64,000 bases of DNA from Alphaproteobacteria bacterium (GTDB lineage Bacteria > Pseudomonadota > Alphaproteobacteria > Rhodobacterales > Rhodobacteraceae), in assembly GCA_030425395.1 (NCBI GenBank), contig JAUIAS010000010.1, positions 1-64,000 on the forward strand. Direction: 5' to 3'. Shown here one piece after another: positions 45,243-55,170 of this stretch (position 1 is its first letter; each line of letters starts with the position of its first letter). The notes under the pieces are model-generated. The model made no database searches, was not told the origin of the DNA, and saw nothing but the letters and a program-made list of their open reading frames with translations. Both the position numbers and the translations under genes were made by a program.

Positions 45243-46553
45243 TCAGCCGTGGATAAAGTGCAACCTGTCAAAGCTTTGCCGCCAAGCGGCCACTTCATCG
45301 GCGATCGGCTCGCCGGTCAGACCACGCGCGATCAACGCGGCCAACCTTTCCGCGTCGCCGGACGTCATCCCCCAGCGCACCAGTTCCGGCGTCCCAAAAC
45401 GCAGGCCGTTCATGTCGCCTGCAACCTCTGCAATCGGCAATCCGATCCCACAGGCCAGAAACCCGGCCTTGCGCAGCAGCTTGGATGCAGCCTGACCACC
45501 CCCGAATTTTCCGGCCATAACGGCAAACTGGTGAGAGGCGGTAAAGCCCTCGCGCCCGGCGAACACCGGCACCCCCTGCCCGTCCAGATGCGCGGCCAGC
45601 GCACCTGCCATGGCGATCATTTCGGCGGCATAGCCCGCGCCGAAATCGCGCCAATCCAGCATGGTGACAGCCAGCGCCGCAGATTTCGCCGCGTCGAAAT
45701 TCGCCGTCATTCCGGGAAACGCAATTGCGTCCAGCGCCTGCGCGATATCCGCGTCATTGGACACGATCAGCCCCCCCGCCGGACCTCCGAGGCTTTTGTA
45801 AGTGCTCATTGTCATGAAATGCGCACCCTCGGTCAGCGGGTTGCGCCACGCCTTGCCCGCAATGATCCCGCATTGGTGTGCAGCATCGAACATGACCTTT
45901 GCGCCGACCTCATCAGCAATCCCACGGATTTCAGCAACGGGGTGTTCGAACAGGTTCAGGCTGCCGCCCACGGTGATCAGGCGGGGCCGTTCGGCCCGTG
46001 CCAAGGCACGCAACCGATCAAGGTCAAACGTATACCCGTCCGCGTCGACAGGTGCCTCAACAGTGCGCAACCCGAACAGACCTGCACAGCCTGCCAGATG
46101 GTGCGTAACATGCCCGCCAATAGACGCCGGGGGCGCAATGATCGTGTCGCCGGGTTTGCAGGTGGCCATGAACCCGAAAAGGTTGGCGAGCGCCCCGGAT
46201 GGCACCCGGATTTCAGCATATTTCGCCTCGAATATCTCGGCGCACAACTCTGCTGCGATCACCTCGATTTCTTCGATGGCCTCAAGCCCCATCTCGTATT
46301 TGTCGCCCGGATATCCCAGCGACGGGCGCGAACCGATCCCCGATGACAAAAGCGCCTCTGCCCTTGGGTTCATCACGTTTGTCGCGGGATTGAGGTTGAA
46401 ACATTCCTTTTCGTGGATGTCGCGATTCTGCGCAGCCAGCGTTTCGATCCGGTCCAGCAGGGCCGCCGATCCGGTCCGGGCCGTGCGGGCGGCGATCTGG
46501 CGAACCAGTGTTTCGCTTTGGTCCGGCACCCAATGTCTTGTTTCGGTTGTCAT
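45243..46553 (-). CDS. Serine hydroxymethyltransferase-like PLP enzyme
   Basis: A 436-residue fold-type I PLP enzyme of the SHMT family but divergent from GlyA. Comparable segments are SRPSLGYPGDKYEMG (GlyA: EGYPGxRYYGG), IRVPSGALANLFGF, FDAAHQCGIIAG, the PLP lysine in STYKSLGGPAGG (GlyA: TTHKTLRGP) and LRFGTPELVRWGM. The His before the lysine is replaced by Tyr. A role in another aldol or retro-aldol reaction on a serine-like amino acid is possible. It is divergent from a LysR regulator at 46653, which probably controls it. The pair sits between cobS and cobT. Confidence 0.82.
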   Translation of the reverse strand: MTTETRHWVPDQSETLVRQIAARTARTGSAALLDRIETLAAQNRDIHEKECFNLNPATNVMNPRAEALLSSGIGSRPSLGYPGDKYEMGLEAIEEIEVIAAELCAEIFEAKYAEIRVPSGALANLFGFMATCKPGDTIIAPPASIGGHVTHHLAGCAGLFGLRTVEAPVDADGYTFDLDRLRALARAERPRLITVGGSLNLFEHPVAEIRGIADEVGAKVMFDAAHQCGIIAGKAWRNPLTEGAHFMTMSTYKSLGGPAGGLIVSNDADIAQALDAIAFPGMTANFDAAKSAALAVTMLDWRDFGAGYAAEMIAMAGALAAHLDGQGVPVFAGREGFTASHQFAVMAGKFGGGQAASKLLRKAGFLACGIGLPIAEVAGDMNGLRFGTPELVRWGMTSGDAERLAALIARGLTGEPIADEVAAWRQSFDRLHFIHG

Positions 46554-46652
46554 GTCTGAGGTCTCCAGGTTCTGACACCAGAATGGGCAGATCCGGTGAC
46601 AAGGCAAATCAGTTTTGCTATTTCTTGGCCTAGAAAAACTAAGGCTAAGGCA

Positions 46653-47540
46653 ATGTCCGTCGAACCCCGTCGTCCCAAGGGGCCACCCCTGAACGCGTTG
46701 CGCGCCTTTGAGGCCGCCGCCCGTCTGGGCAGTTTCGTGCTCGCGGCTGACGAATTGGGTGTGACGCCGGGGGCCGTGTCGCAACATATCAAGTCGGTAG
46801 AAGCATGGGCCGGCACCGCCCTGTTCACCCGCAACGCTCAGGGCATCGCGTTGCTGCCAGCCGCGCGCGCCCTGTCCGAGGAATACACCCGCGCCTTTGA
46901 TCAATTGGCCACGGCCACACAACGTCTGCGAAATCTGGCCCCGAACCTGCGGCTTCATATTGCTGCCCTGCCTGCGGTTGCACAGCTTTGGTTGCCGCAA
47001 CGGTTGGGCAAACTGCGCGAGAAACGCCCCGATCTGAGTGTTTCGGTCACCGCCCTTGAGACACCCCCCAGCCTGTCGCGAGACCTGTTTGACATGTCGT
47101 TGTTTCTGGATGTTCCGGGGCGCGCGCCCGATCAGATCGTTCTGGCAGAGGATCTGATCTTTCCCGTCTGCGCCCCCGATCTTGAGACCGGACATGAATT
47201 TGCAACCGTACCATTGCTGCATGATCAGACGTGGCAGAACGATTGGTCGATGTGGTCGCAGGCCACCGGCACCGACGTCGGCAATCCGGCGCGCGGCGCA
47301 CGCTATTCGCTTTATGCGCTGGCGGTCGAAGAGGCCAAATCAGGCGCGGGTGCCTTGATGGGGCATGGCTGCCTGATCGAACAGATGGTGCAGGCCGGAG
47401 ATCTACGCCCCATGTCGCCGCAAACCGTGTCCACTGGCAAAGCGTTGATCCTGCAACTCCCGCACCCGTCACGACGGCACCCGGAAATTGCGGATATCGT
47501 GGACATGTTGCGCAACACTCAGCACGGCCCTGACGAATGA
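46653..47540 (+). CDS. LysR-family transcriptional regulator (GcvA-like)
   Basis: A 295-residue LysR-type regulator. The winged helix-turn-helix is LNALRAFEAAARLGSFVLAADELGVTPGAVSQHIKSVEAWAGTALFTRN (residues ~12-60), followed by a periplasmic-binding-protein-like effector domain. Its sequence is closest to the GcvA subgroup. It is divergent from the SHMT-like gene, so it likely regulates that gene from the 99-base gap. CTAAGG precedes the ATG. Confidence 0.92.
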   Translation: MSVEPRRPKGPPLNALRAFEAAARLGSFVLAADELGVTPGAVSQHIKSVEAWAGTALFTRNAQGIALLPAARALSEEYTRAFDQLATATQRLRNLAPNLRLHIAALPAVAQLWLPQRLGKLREKRPDLSVSVTALETPPSLSRDLFDMSLFLDVPGRAPDQIVLAEDLIFPVCAPDLETGHEFATVPLLHDQTWQNDWSMWSQATGTDVGNPARGARYSLYALAVEEAKSGAGALMGHGCLIEQMVQAGDLRPMSPQTVSTGKALILQLPHPSRRHPEIADIVDMLRNTQHGPDE

Positions 47541-47659
47541 GACGCCAGACGTGTCGCGCACAAGACGGCACCGCGCGCCTTTCGTTGCGCGCACGCGACC
47601 GGTAAAAGTTTCCAAACTGCTGTATTGATTGGCGTAAAAAATGCGGTATCGTCATAAAT

Positions 47660-48040
47660 ATGAGCAGTTTGAAAACATATTTCACCGTGCTCTGCATGGC
47701 GCTTTTGGTGCCTGCGCATGCGCGCGCCGGGGATGATCCCCCCGTCCGTTTCTTTGCCGAATGCGCCGGGCGGATGTCGGCAAGCGTCGAACATGCATGG
47801 CTGACCGGTGCCGATGATGCTCCTCTCCGCGCGCAGCGGGACGGGTTTGCGGATATTATCGCGGCACTGACAGAGCCCGCGTCGCGCGTTCAGGTGATGG
47901 ATTGGCGCATCCGGGCCAAGATGGACCACAAGCGGTTGCTTTCCGTGGCCGTCTTTTCGGACAAACCCCGGCTGGCGCGGTTGGCCACAATACAGGCGCG
48001 GGCCCATGTTTCGCGCTGTGGAGCGGTGTTGCTGGGATAA
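47660..48040 (+). CDS. Small exported protein of unknown function upstream of cobT
   Basis: A 126-residue protein with a signal peptide (cleavage near ARA|GDD). The mature part has two cysteines (FAECAGRM and VSRCGAV) that could form a disulfide. Helical segments dominate. It lies 84 bases before cobT on the same strand, a position often filled by a small unknown protein in related cobST regions. I do not recognise a family. Confidence 0.72.
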   Translation: MSSLKTYFTVLCMALLVPAHARAGDDPPVRFFAECAGRMSASVEHAWLTGADDAPLRAQRDGFADIIAALTEPASRVQVMDWRIRAKMDHKRLLSVAVFSDKPRLARLATIQARAHVSRCGAVLLG

Positions 48041-48124
48041 TGACGCACGGGCATTGCGGGAATTTTCCGCGCAACCCGCACGCTTGCTCTTGCTTTTTGC
48101 CTGCGTTGGCTGATTTATCAGCCC

Positions 48125-50002
48125 ATGGCTTACAAATCCGACAACCCCGCTGATCCGTTCAAAAAGGCGCTGGCCGAAGCGACCAAGGTCATGGCCAACG
48201 ACCCCGAGTTGACTGTGAATTATTCGGTCGACCCCTCGGGACTGAGCGGGGATTCCATGCGTCTGCCCCAGGTCAGCCGCCGTATGTCGCGCGAAGAGGT
48301 TCTCTTGGCGCGCGGCACCGCGGATGCATTGGCAATGCACAGGAAATATCACGACGACGGTGTGCATGCGCGCTATGCCCCACCGGGAGACATGGCCCGC
48401 GAGCTTTATGAAGCGATGGAAACCGCCCGCTGCGAAGCCATGGGGGCCCGCGACATGCCCGGCACTGCGGGAAACATCGACGCCAAGATCGGGAATGATG
48501 CGTTGCGGCGGGGATATGATCAGATCTCGCGCAATTCCGAAGCCCCTCTACCGGTTGCGGCAGGATATCTGATCCGCCATCTGGCCACCGGGCGCGACCT
48601 GCCGGCCGGCGCGCAAAACGTGATGGAGCTGTGGCGCGGCTTTATCGAGGAACAGGCGGGCGGCACGCTCGAAGGGCTGGGCGACATTCTCGACGATCAA
48701 TCGCAATTCGCCAAATTTGCCCGCAAGGTTATCAGCGAACTGGGCTATGCGGATCAGTTGGGCGATGACCCCGACGATCTCGACGATGACCAGAACGACG
48801 AGGCCGAAACCGACCAGCAGGAAGAACAAGACCCCGACAGCACCGGTGACGACGAGGCCGAGGAACAGGACCCCGACGCCACTCCGGAACAGTCGCAGGA
48901 TGAACAACAGGACGAAGCCCAGGCGCAAGTCTCGATGGATGAGGCGGCCGAGGACGAGATGGACGAAGAGGCCGAAATGCCCGAGGGTGAAGCCCCCCTC
49001 GAGCCACCTGCGCCGCAGCCCGTTTCAGACGCTGACCCTGACTACAAGGTTTATGACGCCTCCCAGGACGAAGAAATTCCGGCCGAGGAACTCGCAGATA
49101 CGGTCGAACTGGAACGCCTGCGTGCCTATCTCGATCAACAGTTGGAACCGCTCAAGGGGGCCGTGTCCCGGCTGGCCAACAAGCTGCAACGCCGTCTTCA
49201 GGCGCAACAGAATCGCAGTTGGGAATTCGACCGCGAGGAAGGCATTCTTGACGCCGGGCGGCTGGCGCGTGTGGTGGCCAACCCCACCACCCCCCTTTCG
49301 TTCAAGGTCGAAAAAGATACCGAATTCCGCGATACGGTTGTCACCCTGCTTCTTGATAACTCTGGCTCCATGCGGGGTCGCCCGATTTCGATCGCGGCGA
49401 TTTGCGCCGATGTGCTGGCCCGCACGCTGGAACGGTGTAACGTCAAGGTTGAAATCCTCGGGTTCACGACAAAGGCGTGGAAAGGCGGACAGGCACGCGA
49501 AGCGTGGCTGAACAATGGCCGCCCCCAGACGCCGGGACGGCTGAACGACCTGCGCCACATCATCTACAAGAATGCGGACGCCCCATGGCGGCGCGCACGG
49601 CCCAATCTGGGGCTGATGATGAAAGAAGGGCTGCTCAAGGAAAATATCGACGGCGAGGCGCTGGAGTGGGCGCACCGGCGTATGCTGGCCCGGCGCGAAC
49701 AGCGCAAGATCCTCATGGTGATTTCCGACGGGGCACCGGTGGACGACAGCACCCTGAGCGTGAACCCCGCGAACTATCTGGAAAAACATCTGCGCGACGT
49801 GATTGCCATGGTGGAGAAACGCAAGATGGTGGAATTGCTGGCGATCGGCATCGGCCACGATGTCACCCGGTATTACAATCGTGCCGTCACTATCACCGAT
49901 GTCGAACAGCTGGCCGGGGCAATGACAGAACAATTGGCCGCGTTGTTTGACAGCGATCCGCGCGCCCGGGCCCGCGTCATGGGGATGAGACAGGCTTCTT
50001 GA
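48125..50002 (+). CDS. cobT: Aerobic cobaltochelatase subunit CobT
   Basis: A 625-residue CobT. The N-terminal domain (residues ~1-210) is followed by the typical very acidic Asp/Glu-rich linker (~215-320). A C-terminal von Willebrand A domain has the MIDAS sequence [13 protein letters not shown] near residue 411, with further metal-site residues in [14 protein letters not shown]. It partners CobS in the ATPase ring that drives CobN. The dispersed element copy C lies about 50 bases after its stop. Confidence 0.97.
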   Translation: MAYKSDNPADPFKKALAEATKVMANDPELTVNYSVDPSGLSGDSMRLPQVSRRMSREEVLLARGTADALAMHRKYHDDGVHARYAPPGDMARELYEAMETARCEAMGARDMPGTAGNIDAKIGNDALRRGYDQISRNSEAPLPVAAGYLIRHLATGRDLPAGAQNVMELWRGFIEEQAGGTLEGLGDILDDQSQFAKFARKVISELGYADQLGDDPDDLDDDQNDEAETDQQEEQDPDSTGDDEAEEQDPDATPEQSQDEQQDEAQAQVSMDEAAEDEMDEEAEMPEGEAPLEPPAPQPVSDADPDYKVYDASQDEEIPAEELADTVELERLRAYLDQQLEPLKGAVSRLANKLQRRLQAQQNRSWEFDREEGILDAGRLARVVANPTTPLSFKVEKDTEFRDTVVTLLLDNSGSMRGRPISIAAICADVLARTLERCNVKVEILGFTTKAWKGGQAREAWLNNGRPQTPGRLNDLRHIIYKNADAPWRRARPNLGLMMKEGLLKENIDGEALEWAHRRMLARREQRKILMVISDGAPVDDSTLSVNPANYLEKHLRDVIAMVEKRKMVELLAIGIGHDVTRYYNRAVTITDVEQLAGAMTEQLAALFDSDPRARARVMGMRQAS

Positions 50003-50050
50003 TGCGGCGCGGCGCTGCACATGGCGCAAAAAGCCCGGCAATGCCGAGCT

Positions 50051-50087
50051 TGCCTCCGACGGGGATATTTGAAGCAAGAGAAAAAGG
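50051..50087 (+). repeat. Dispersed 3'-end element, divergent copy C
   Basis: TGCCTCCGACGGGGATATTT followed by GAAGCAAGAGAAAAAGG. It is a looser relative of copies A and B (CCTCCGGCGGGAGTATTTT ... GAAGAAG) and again lies shortly after a stop codon (cobT) in the sense direction. Confidence 0.45.
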
Positions 50088-50120
50088 ACACGCTGTCGCG
50101 AGATCCCGGCGAGGCGTGGG

Positions 50121-50990
50121 ATGGATGTGATCGCGGTGACCTCTGCGCTATTGTCCGGCGTGTTCTTTGGATTGACGGCGCATGTGCAAAAGACCGCGTT
50201 GCAGGGCACCGATGTATCGGCAGGAGCGCTGATTTCGGTGGCGACCATGACCGCTGTGCTTTGGGTTTTGGCCCCGTTCTTTATCGAATGGCACTGGTTC
50301 GCCACACAAGCGGCGGCGATTTTCGCGGTGTGCGGTTTGGTGTTTCCCGCGGCAAGCCAGCGGTTGCAGGTGGCCGCGGTCCAGCAGGTCGGACCGACCC
50401 TGACATCCGCGCTGGGATCGCTGGCACCGTTATTCGCGGTGACGCTCGCGGTGCTGTTTCTGGGCGAAACCCTGAACGCGACAGGCGCGCTGGGAATTGC
50501 GCTGATGCTGGCGGGGCTTTTATTGTCGGCGTTGAAACCCGGTGGCGGGCTGCCCCGCGCGTTTCCCGTGGTGATGTTGCTGCTGCCGCTGGGTGCCGCG
50601 TTGGCCCGTGGGGTGGTGCAACCGGCAACGAAATACGGCTCGCTTGAGATCAACAGCGCGTTTTTCGCCACTTTGGTGATGTCGACGGTGGCCACTGTGG
50701 TGTTGTTCTTTTGGATGCTGGCGGACAGAACGCGCCGCCCGCTCCGCATGACCCGCCGGGGCAATCGGCATTTCATGTTGAACGGATTGGTGATTGGATC
50801 GGGGATCTTGTCGCTTCAGGTGGCAATCAGCCATGGCGCGGTATCGCTGGCGGCCCCTTTGGCGTCGGCGACGCCCCTGTGGACGCTGGTCTTTGGCGTC
50901 ATGTTCTTTCGCAACGAAGACCTGACATGGCGGCATCTGGTGATGGTTCTGTTGGTGGTGACGGGCGCAATCCTCGTGGTGACGCGCTGA
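50121..50990 (+). CDS. EamA/DMT-family membrane transporter
   Basis: A 289-residue protein with about ten hydrophobic helices in two EamA halves. The first ends with GPTLTSALGSLAPLFAVTLAVLFLGETLNATGALGIALMLAGLLL and the second with ASATPLWTLVFGVMFFRNEDLTWRHLVMVLLVVTGAILVVTR, the conserved ends of drug/metabolite transporters. The substrate and direction are unknown. Confidence 0.9.
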   Translation: MDVIAVTSALLSGVFFGLTAHVQKTALQGTDVSAGALISVATMTAVLWVLAPFFIEWHWFATQAAAIFAVCGLVFPAASQRLQVAAVQQVGPTLTSALGSLAPLFAVTLAVLFLGETLNATGALGIALMLAGLLLSALKPGGGLPRAFPVVMLLLPLGAALARGVVQPATKYGSLEINSAFFATLVMSTVATVVLFFWMLADRTRRPLRMTRRGNRHFMLNGLVIGSGILSLQVAISHGAVSLAAPLASATPLWTLVFGVMFFRNEDLTWRHLVMVLLVVTGAILVVTR

Positions 50991-51116
50991 GGTGGATTGG
51001 GATTGCAGGATCAGCCCCCTGAAAACCGGTTCCCGGTTTGATCCAATGTGCGCAAAGCTCTGGCCAAGCGGCGACGGGCAAGGCACATTGAACGGCGCAA
51101 ACAAACCGGAGGCCGC

Positions 51117-52910
51117 ATGTTCCAGACTTTCAACGTAACCGCCCGTCCAGAACAGGGGCCGCCACGCCTTGCGGAATTGCGCGCCCAGATGGCGGCGGAA
51201 AACCTTGACGGATTTCTGGTGCCCCGCGCCGATGCGCATCAGGGCGAATACGTGCCGGCACATGACGAGCGCCTGGCATGGCTGACCGGGTTCACAGGAT
51301 CGGCAGGGTTCTGTGCCGCCTTGGCCGACAAGGCCGGAGTGTTCATAGACGGCCGCTATCGCACGCAGGTCAAGGCGCAGGTAGAGACCGCAGTCTTCAC
51401 GCCCGTGCCATGGCCGGAAATCTCTCTGGCCAGTTGGCTACGCGAGGTTTTGCCCGAAGGCGGAACGGTGGGCTATGACGCTTGGCTACACACGCCAAGC
51501 CAAATCCGCGACATCGAAACCGGCTTGCGCGGATCGGGCATCAGAATGGTGCAGAGCGACAATCTGGTTGACCGGATATGGTCGGATCAGCCAGCGCCAC
51601 CGATGCAGCCAGCCAAAGTGCATCCGCTGGAATTTGCGGGCGAATCCCACACTGACAAGATCACGCGCCTTGCCGATGACCTGAAAAACGCGGGCGACAT
51701 GGCCGCGATCATCAATCTGTCCGACAGCCTGTGCTGGCTGCTCAATATCCGGGGGTCGGATGTCCCGCGCAATCCTGTCGTGCGGGGATTTGCGGTGCTG
51801 CGTTCGGATGCGACCGTGGATCTGTTCATCGCAGAGGAGAAGATCGCCGATCTTCGGGATCATTTTGGTGATGGCGTTCGGGTTCATGCGCCTGATGCGT
51901 TTCTGACCGCTTTGGATGATCTGGAAGGTCCAGTCCGCTATGACCCCGATACCGCGCCGCGCGCGGTGGCTGACCGGCTTGGCGAACGCGGCGTGGAAGG
52001 GCCGGAACCATGCTTGCTGCCCAAGGCGTGCAAGAACAGTGCAGAGATCGAAGGATCGGCGCAGGCGCATTTGCGCGATGCCGCAGCGATGGTTGAACTG
52101 CTGTCATGGCTGGACGCGCAAGACCCCGGAAGCCTGACCGAAACGGATGTGGTCACGCGCCTCGAGGCGTGCCGCCGGATGGACAATGCGCTTCAGGACA
52201 TCAGCTTTGACACCATCGCGGGCACCGGGCCACATGGCGCGATCATGCATTACCGCGTTACCGAAGAAACCGACAGCCTGTTGGAAAACGGGCATCTTCT
52301 GGTTCTCGACAGTGGCGGGCAATATCTGGACGGAACCACCGACATCACCCGCACAATTCCGATCGGGTCGGTCGGGGACGAAGAGAAACGCGCCTTTACC
52401 CGCGTCCTGCAAGGCATGATTGCGGTTTCACGGCTGCGCTGGCCGCGCGGATTGTCAGGCCGCGATCTGGAGGCGATCGGCCGCGCGCCGCTGTGGATGG
52501 CAGGGCAGGATTTCGACCACGGGCTTGGCCATGGCGTCGGCGCTTACCTGAACGTGCACGAAGGCCCGCAACGCCTGAGCCGGATCAACACCGTGCCTTT
52601 CCGCCCCGGCATGATCCTTTCCAACGAACCGGGCTACTATCGCGAGGGCGCATTCGGTATAAGGATCGAGAACCTGTTGGTTGTCGAGGATGCCCCGGAC
52701 CTGCCCGGCGGCGATAACCATCGCGATATGCTGCGGTGGCGCACTCTGACATTCGTTCCGATAGACCGGCGGCTGGTGGTGCCTGCATTGCTGTCAGCCG
52801 GAGAACGCGAATGGCTGGACACCTACCACAGGCAAGTTCTGGATCTGATCGGCCCACGGGTCGGTGAGACGGCGCGGGAATGGCTTGCAGGGGCGTGTGC
52901 GCCGTTGTGA
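51117..52910 (+). CDS. Xaa-Pro aminopeptidase (M24B, long form)
   Basis: A 597-residue aminopeptidase P of the long, eukaryote-like type with two creatinase-like N-terminal domains and a pita-bread catalytic domain. All dinuclear metal ligands are visible: Asp in LVLDSGGQYLDGTTDITRT (two), His in GHGVGAYLNVHEGP, and Glu in SNEPGYYREG and RIENLLVVE. It removes N-terminal residues before proline. The ATG at 51117 follows CGGAGG. Confidence 0.95.
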   Translation: MFQTFNVTARPEQGPPRLAELRAQMAAENLDGFLVPRADAHQGEYVPAHDERLAWLTGFTGSAGFCAALADKAGVFIDGRYRTQVKAQVETAVFTPVPWPEISLASWLREVLPEGGTVGYDAWLHTPSQIRDIETGLRGSGIRMVQSDNLVDRIWSDQPAPPMQPAKVHPLEFAGESHTDKITRLADDLKNAGDMAAIINLSDSLCWLLNIRGSDVPRNPVVRGFAVLRSDATVDLFIAEEKIADLRDHFGDGVRVHAPDAFLTALDDLEGPVRYDPDTAPRAVADRLGERGVEGPEPCLLPKACKNSAEIEGSAQAHLRDAAAMVELLSWLDAQDPGSLTETDVVTRLEACRRMDNALQDISFDTIAGTGPHGAIMHYRVTEETDSLLENGHLLVLDSGGQYLDGTTDITRTIPIGSVGDEEKRAFTRVLQGMIAVSRLRWPRGLSGRDLEAIGRAPLWMAGQDFDHGLGHGVGAYLNVHEGPQRLSRINTVPFRPGMILSNEPGYYREGAFGIRIENLLVVEDAPDLPGGDNHRDMLRWRTLTFVPIDRRLVVPALLSAGEREWLDTYHRQVLDLIGPRVGETAREWLAGACAPL

Positions 52911-52993
52911 CCACGGGTCAAGACTGAAAACACTCATATGCGCGGTCATGTGACCGGGCAAAGCTGACAAGACGACGAACGAGAGGGAAAGAC

Positions 52994-53338
52994 ATGGCGG
53001 ATCACATCAAGATCAGGAAAGCGGACGGCACATGGGTTGTGCGGTCGGGCGGCGCGGTTCTGGGCGAAAGCAACAACGCGCTGGAACTGAGCGAAGGAGA
53101 TATGGCCCCGGTGATCTATTTCCCGCGTGCCGATATCGCGATGGCGTTTCTCGACGCCAGCGATCACACCACTCATTGCCCGCACAAGGGTGATGCAAGC
53201 TACTTTCACCTTGTGAACAAGAGCGCGACGCTCAACAACGCTGTCTGGAGCTATGAAGACCCACTGGAAGCTGTCTCCGCGATCAAAGGGCATCTTGCCT
53301 TCCATCCCGGCGACATGATCACCGTGGAACAACTCTGA
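52994..53338 (+). CDS. DUF427 family protein
   Basis: A 114-residue DUF427 protein with the typical start VRKxxGxWVVRxGGxVLGES-like sequence, YFPRADIAMAFL, HCPHKGDASYFHL and the C-terminal YEDPLEAVSAIKGHLAFHPG. The fold is a small beta barrel; the function is unknown. It is convergent with the ClC gene 11 bases away. Confidence 0.9.
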   Translation: MADHIKIRKADGTWVVRSGGAVLGESNNALELSEGDMAPVIYFPRADIAMAFLDASDHTTHCPHKGDASYFHLVNKSATLNNAVWSYEDPLEAVSAIKGHLAFHPGDMITVEQL

Positions 53339-53349
53339 GGCCTGCCCCG

Positions 53350-55035
53350 TCAGGAATGTTCTTCGGCCGCGGTGGCGGCAAGAGCCCGGTTATATGCCTT
53401 GAGGGCGTCGACGTGGAACAGGCTGCCGCGAAGTTCGGGAGCAGCGTTTTCACCCGTCAGCGTGACAACCGGGATAAAAGCGACGCCAAGCCGGTCAAAG
53501 ACCGGCAGGGCGGATTCGAGTGTGGCCTTGGCATCGACATAGACACCATCGGAAATCATGGTCCAGCAGTCTTCGGTCGCCGCCCCGCGCGTATCGTCCA
53601 GATCGCGCATCACATCGCCCGCCCGGAACATGGCCAGCAGATAGGCCTGTGGCCCCGCTGCCAGATGGACGCCGCGTCTTTCGACCTGACTGAGAAAAAA
53701 TGACCGGTCCACGAGCCGCGAAGACAAAGCCGAGGACAACGATACCGATACCATGACTGCCAGCCCGGTTTGCCAGTCGCCCGTCAGTTCAAACACGATC
53801 AGCGTGGTTGAAATCGGCGCACCAAGAACCGCGGCGGCAACCGCCCCCATACCGGCGAGCGCATACAAGGTTGCCGATCCGGACACGTTGGGAAAAATTC
53901 CGGTTGCCACCAATCCAAAGGCCAATCCGACCAGCGCACCGATCATCAGCGACGGCGAAAACACTCCGCCACCCATCCGGCCCCCGATGGTGATCGCCAC
54001 CGCCGCTGTCTTGAGCACCGCAAAAACAATCGCCTCGTGAAACACCAACTGGCCGGTCAATGCGCGCGATGTGGTTTCGTAGCCAACGCCGATAATGTGG
54101 GGAAAGAACACCGCCAACGCCCCGAGGAGCAAGCCTGCCACCGCCGGGCGCAACCAGCGCGGAAGCCCGGTGCGCGTCTGAAAGTGATTGGCGAAATCCT
54201 CCGACAGGAAAATCGCCTTCATCAGCACGACAGACACCAGCCCGCATATTAACCCAAGAATGACAAACGCAGGGAGTTCCACATAGAATTGCAATGCGCC
54301 GGGTTCGGCTAGGGTGAATTCCGTCACACCGCCGAACTCAAGCCGGTTGATGATCGTCCCGGCAACCGAGGCGATGACGATGGGTGCGAATGCATGCACC
54401 GCGAAATGGCGCAGCACAACCTCGAGCGCGAACAGCGCGCCTGCGATGGGGGCGTTAAAGCTCGCCGATACGGCTGCGGCCACCGCACATCCCAGCAGGT
54501 CGCGCCCGGTGATCCCGTCCGCGTGCAACCGATCACTGACCCAGGTGGAAATCACGCCCGCCAGATGCACCACCGGCCCTTCCCGACCCGATGACCCACC
54601 CGAAGACAGGGTAATCAAAGATGCAACAGCCGAAGCAAGGCCTGCGCGGGTTTCCACGCGGCCATCCTGCAAGGCCGCACCCTCAATCACATCGGCGACC
54701 GACCGCACCCGCCCGTCAACCGTAAACAGATGCAGGATAATCCCGACCACCAAGCCACCGCAGGCGGGCAACAGGACAATCCAGTACCATGGCAACCCAA
54801 GGGCAAAGCTGTGGATGAACTGCACGTCATCGGTGCCATAGAGCGTGGCCTGAAGCCACTCGATCCCCTTGCGAAACAACAACGCGGCAAAGCCCGCCGC
54901 GATCCCGATGGCAAAGGCGATGAACCAGAATTGAACCTGGCTCAGCCCCCGCTCGCGCATGACTCGCAACGCCTCAAGACAGGCATTCTTGGCCTGCTGC
55001 AGCTGTTGGGAAAGGAATGACCGCGACTTGTCCAT
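53350..55035 (-). CDS. ClC-family chloride channel or Cl-/H+ antiporter
   Basis: A 561-residue ClC protein with many membrane helices and the anion selectivity motifs GSSGREGP (gating Glu, near residues 145-152) and GGRMGGGVFSPSLMIGALVG. After the membrane part a ~110-residue soluble tail contains a CBS-like region (CWTMISDGVYVDAKATLESALPVFDRLGVAFIPVV). The N-terminus is a short amphipathic helix (SQQLQQAKNACLEALRVMRERG). I used the ATG at 55035 with CGGAG upstream rather than the longer frame to 55089. Confidence 0.93.
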   Translation of the reverse strand: MDKSRSFLSQQLQQAKNACLEALRVMRERGLSQVQFWFIAFAIGIAAGFAALLFRKGIEWLQATLYGTDDVQFIHSFALGLPWYWIVLLPACGGLVVGIILHLFTVDGRVRSVADVIEGAALQDGRVETRAGLASAVASLITLSSGGSSGREGPVVHLAGVISTWVSDRLHADGITGRDLLGCAVAAAVSASFNAPIAGALFALEVVLRHFAVHAFAPIVIASVAGTIINRLEFGGVTEFTLAEPGALQFYVELPAFVILGLICGLVSVVLMKAIFLSEDFANHFQTRTGLPRWLRPAVAGLLLGALAVFFPHIIGVGYETTSRALTGQLVFHEAIVFAVLKTAAVAITIGGRMGGGVFSPSLMIGALVGLAFGLVATGIFPNVSGSATLYALAGMGAVAAAVLGAPISTTLIVFELTGDWQTGLAVMVSVSLSSALSSRLVDRSFFLSQVERRGVHLAAGPQAYLLAMFRAGDVMRDLDDTRGAATEDCWTMISDGVYVDAKATLESALPVFDRLGVAFIPVVTLTGENAAPELRGSLFHVDALKAYNRALAATAAEEHS

Positions 55036-55170
55036 TTGCTCCGGGTTGCCAGACGCTTTTTCTACTTCTAGAGCGTTTCGACGCACCAATGAAACAGCAA
55101 AGATCGCCTTTCAACGGTGGTTTGATATCCTCGGCCCGTCAGACACTGTCCGCCACGAACACGCACGCGG

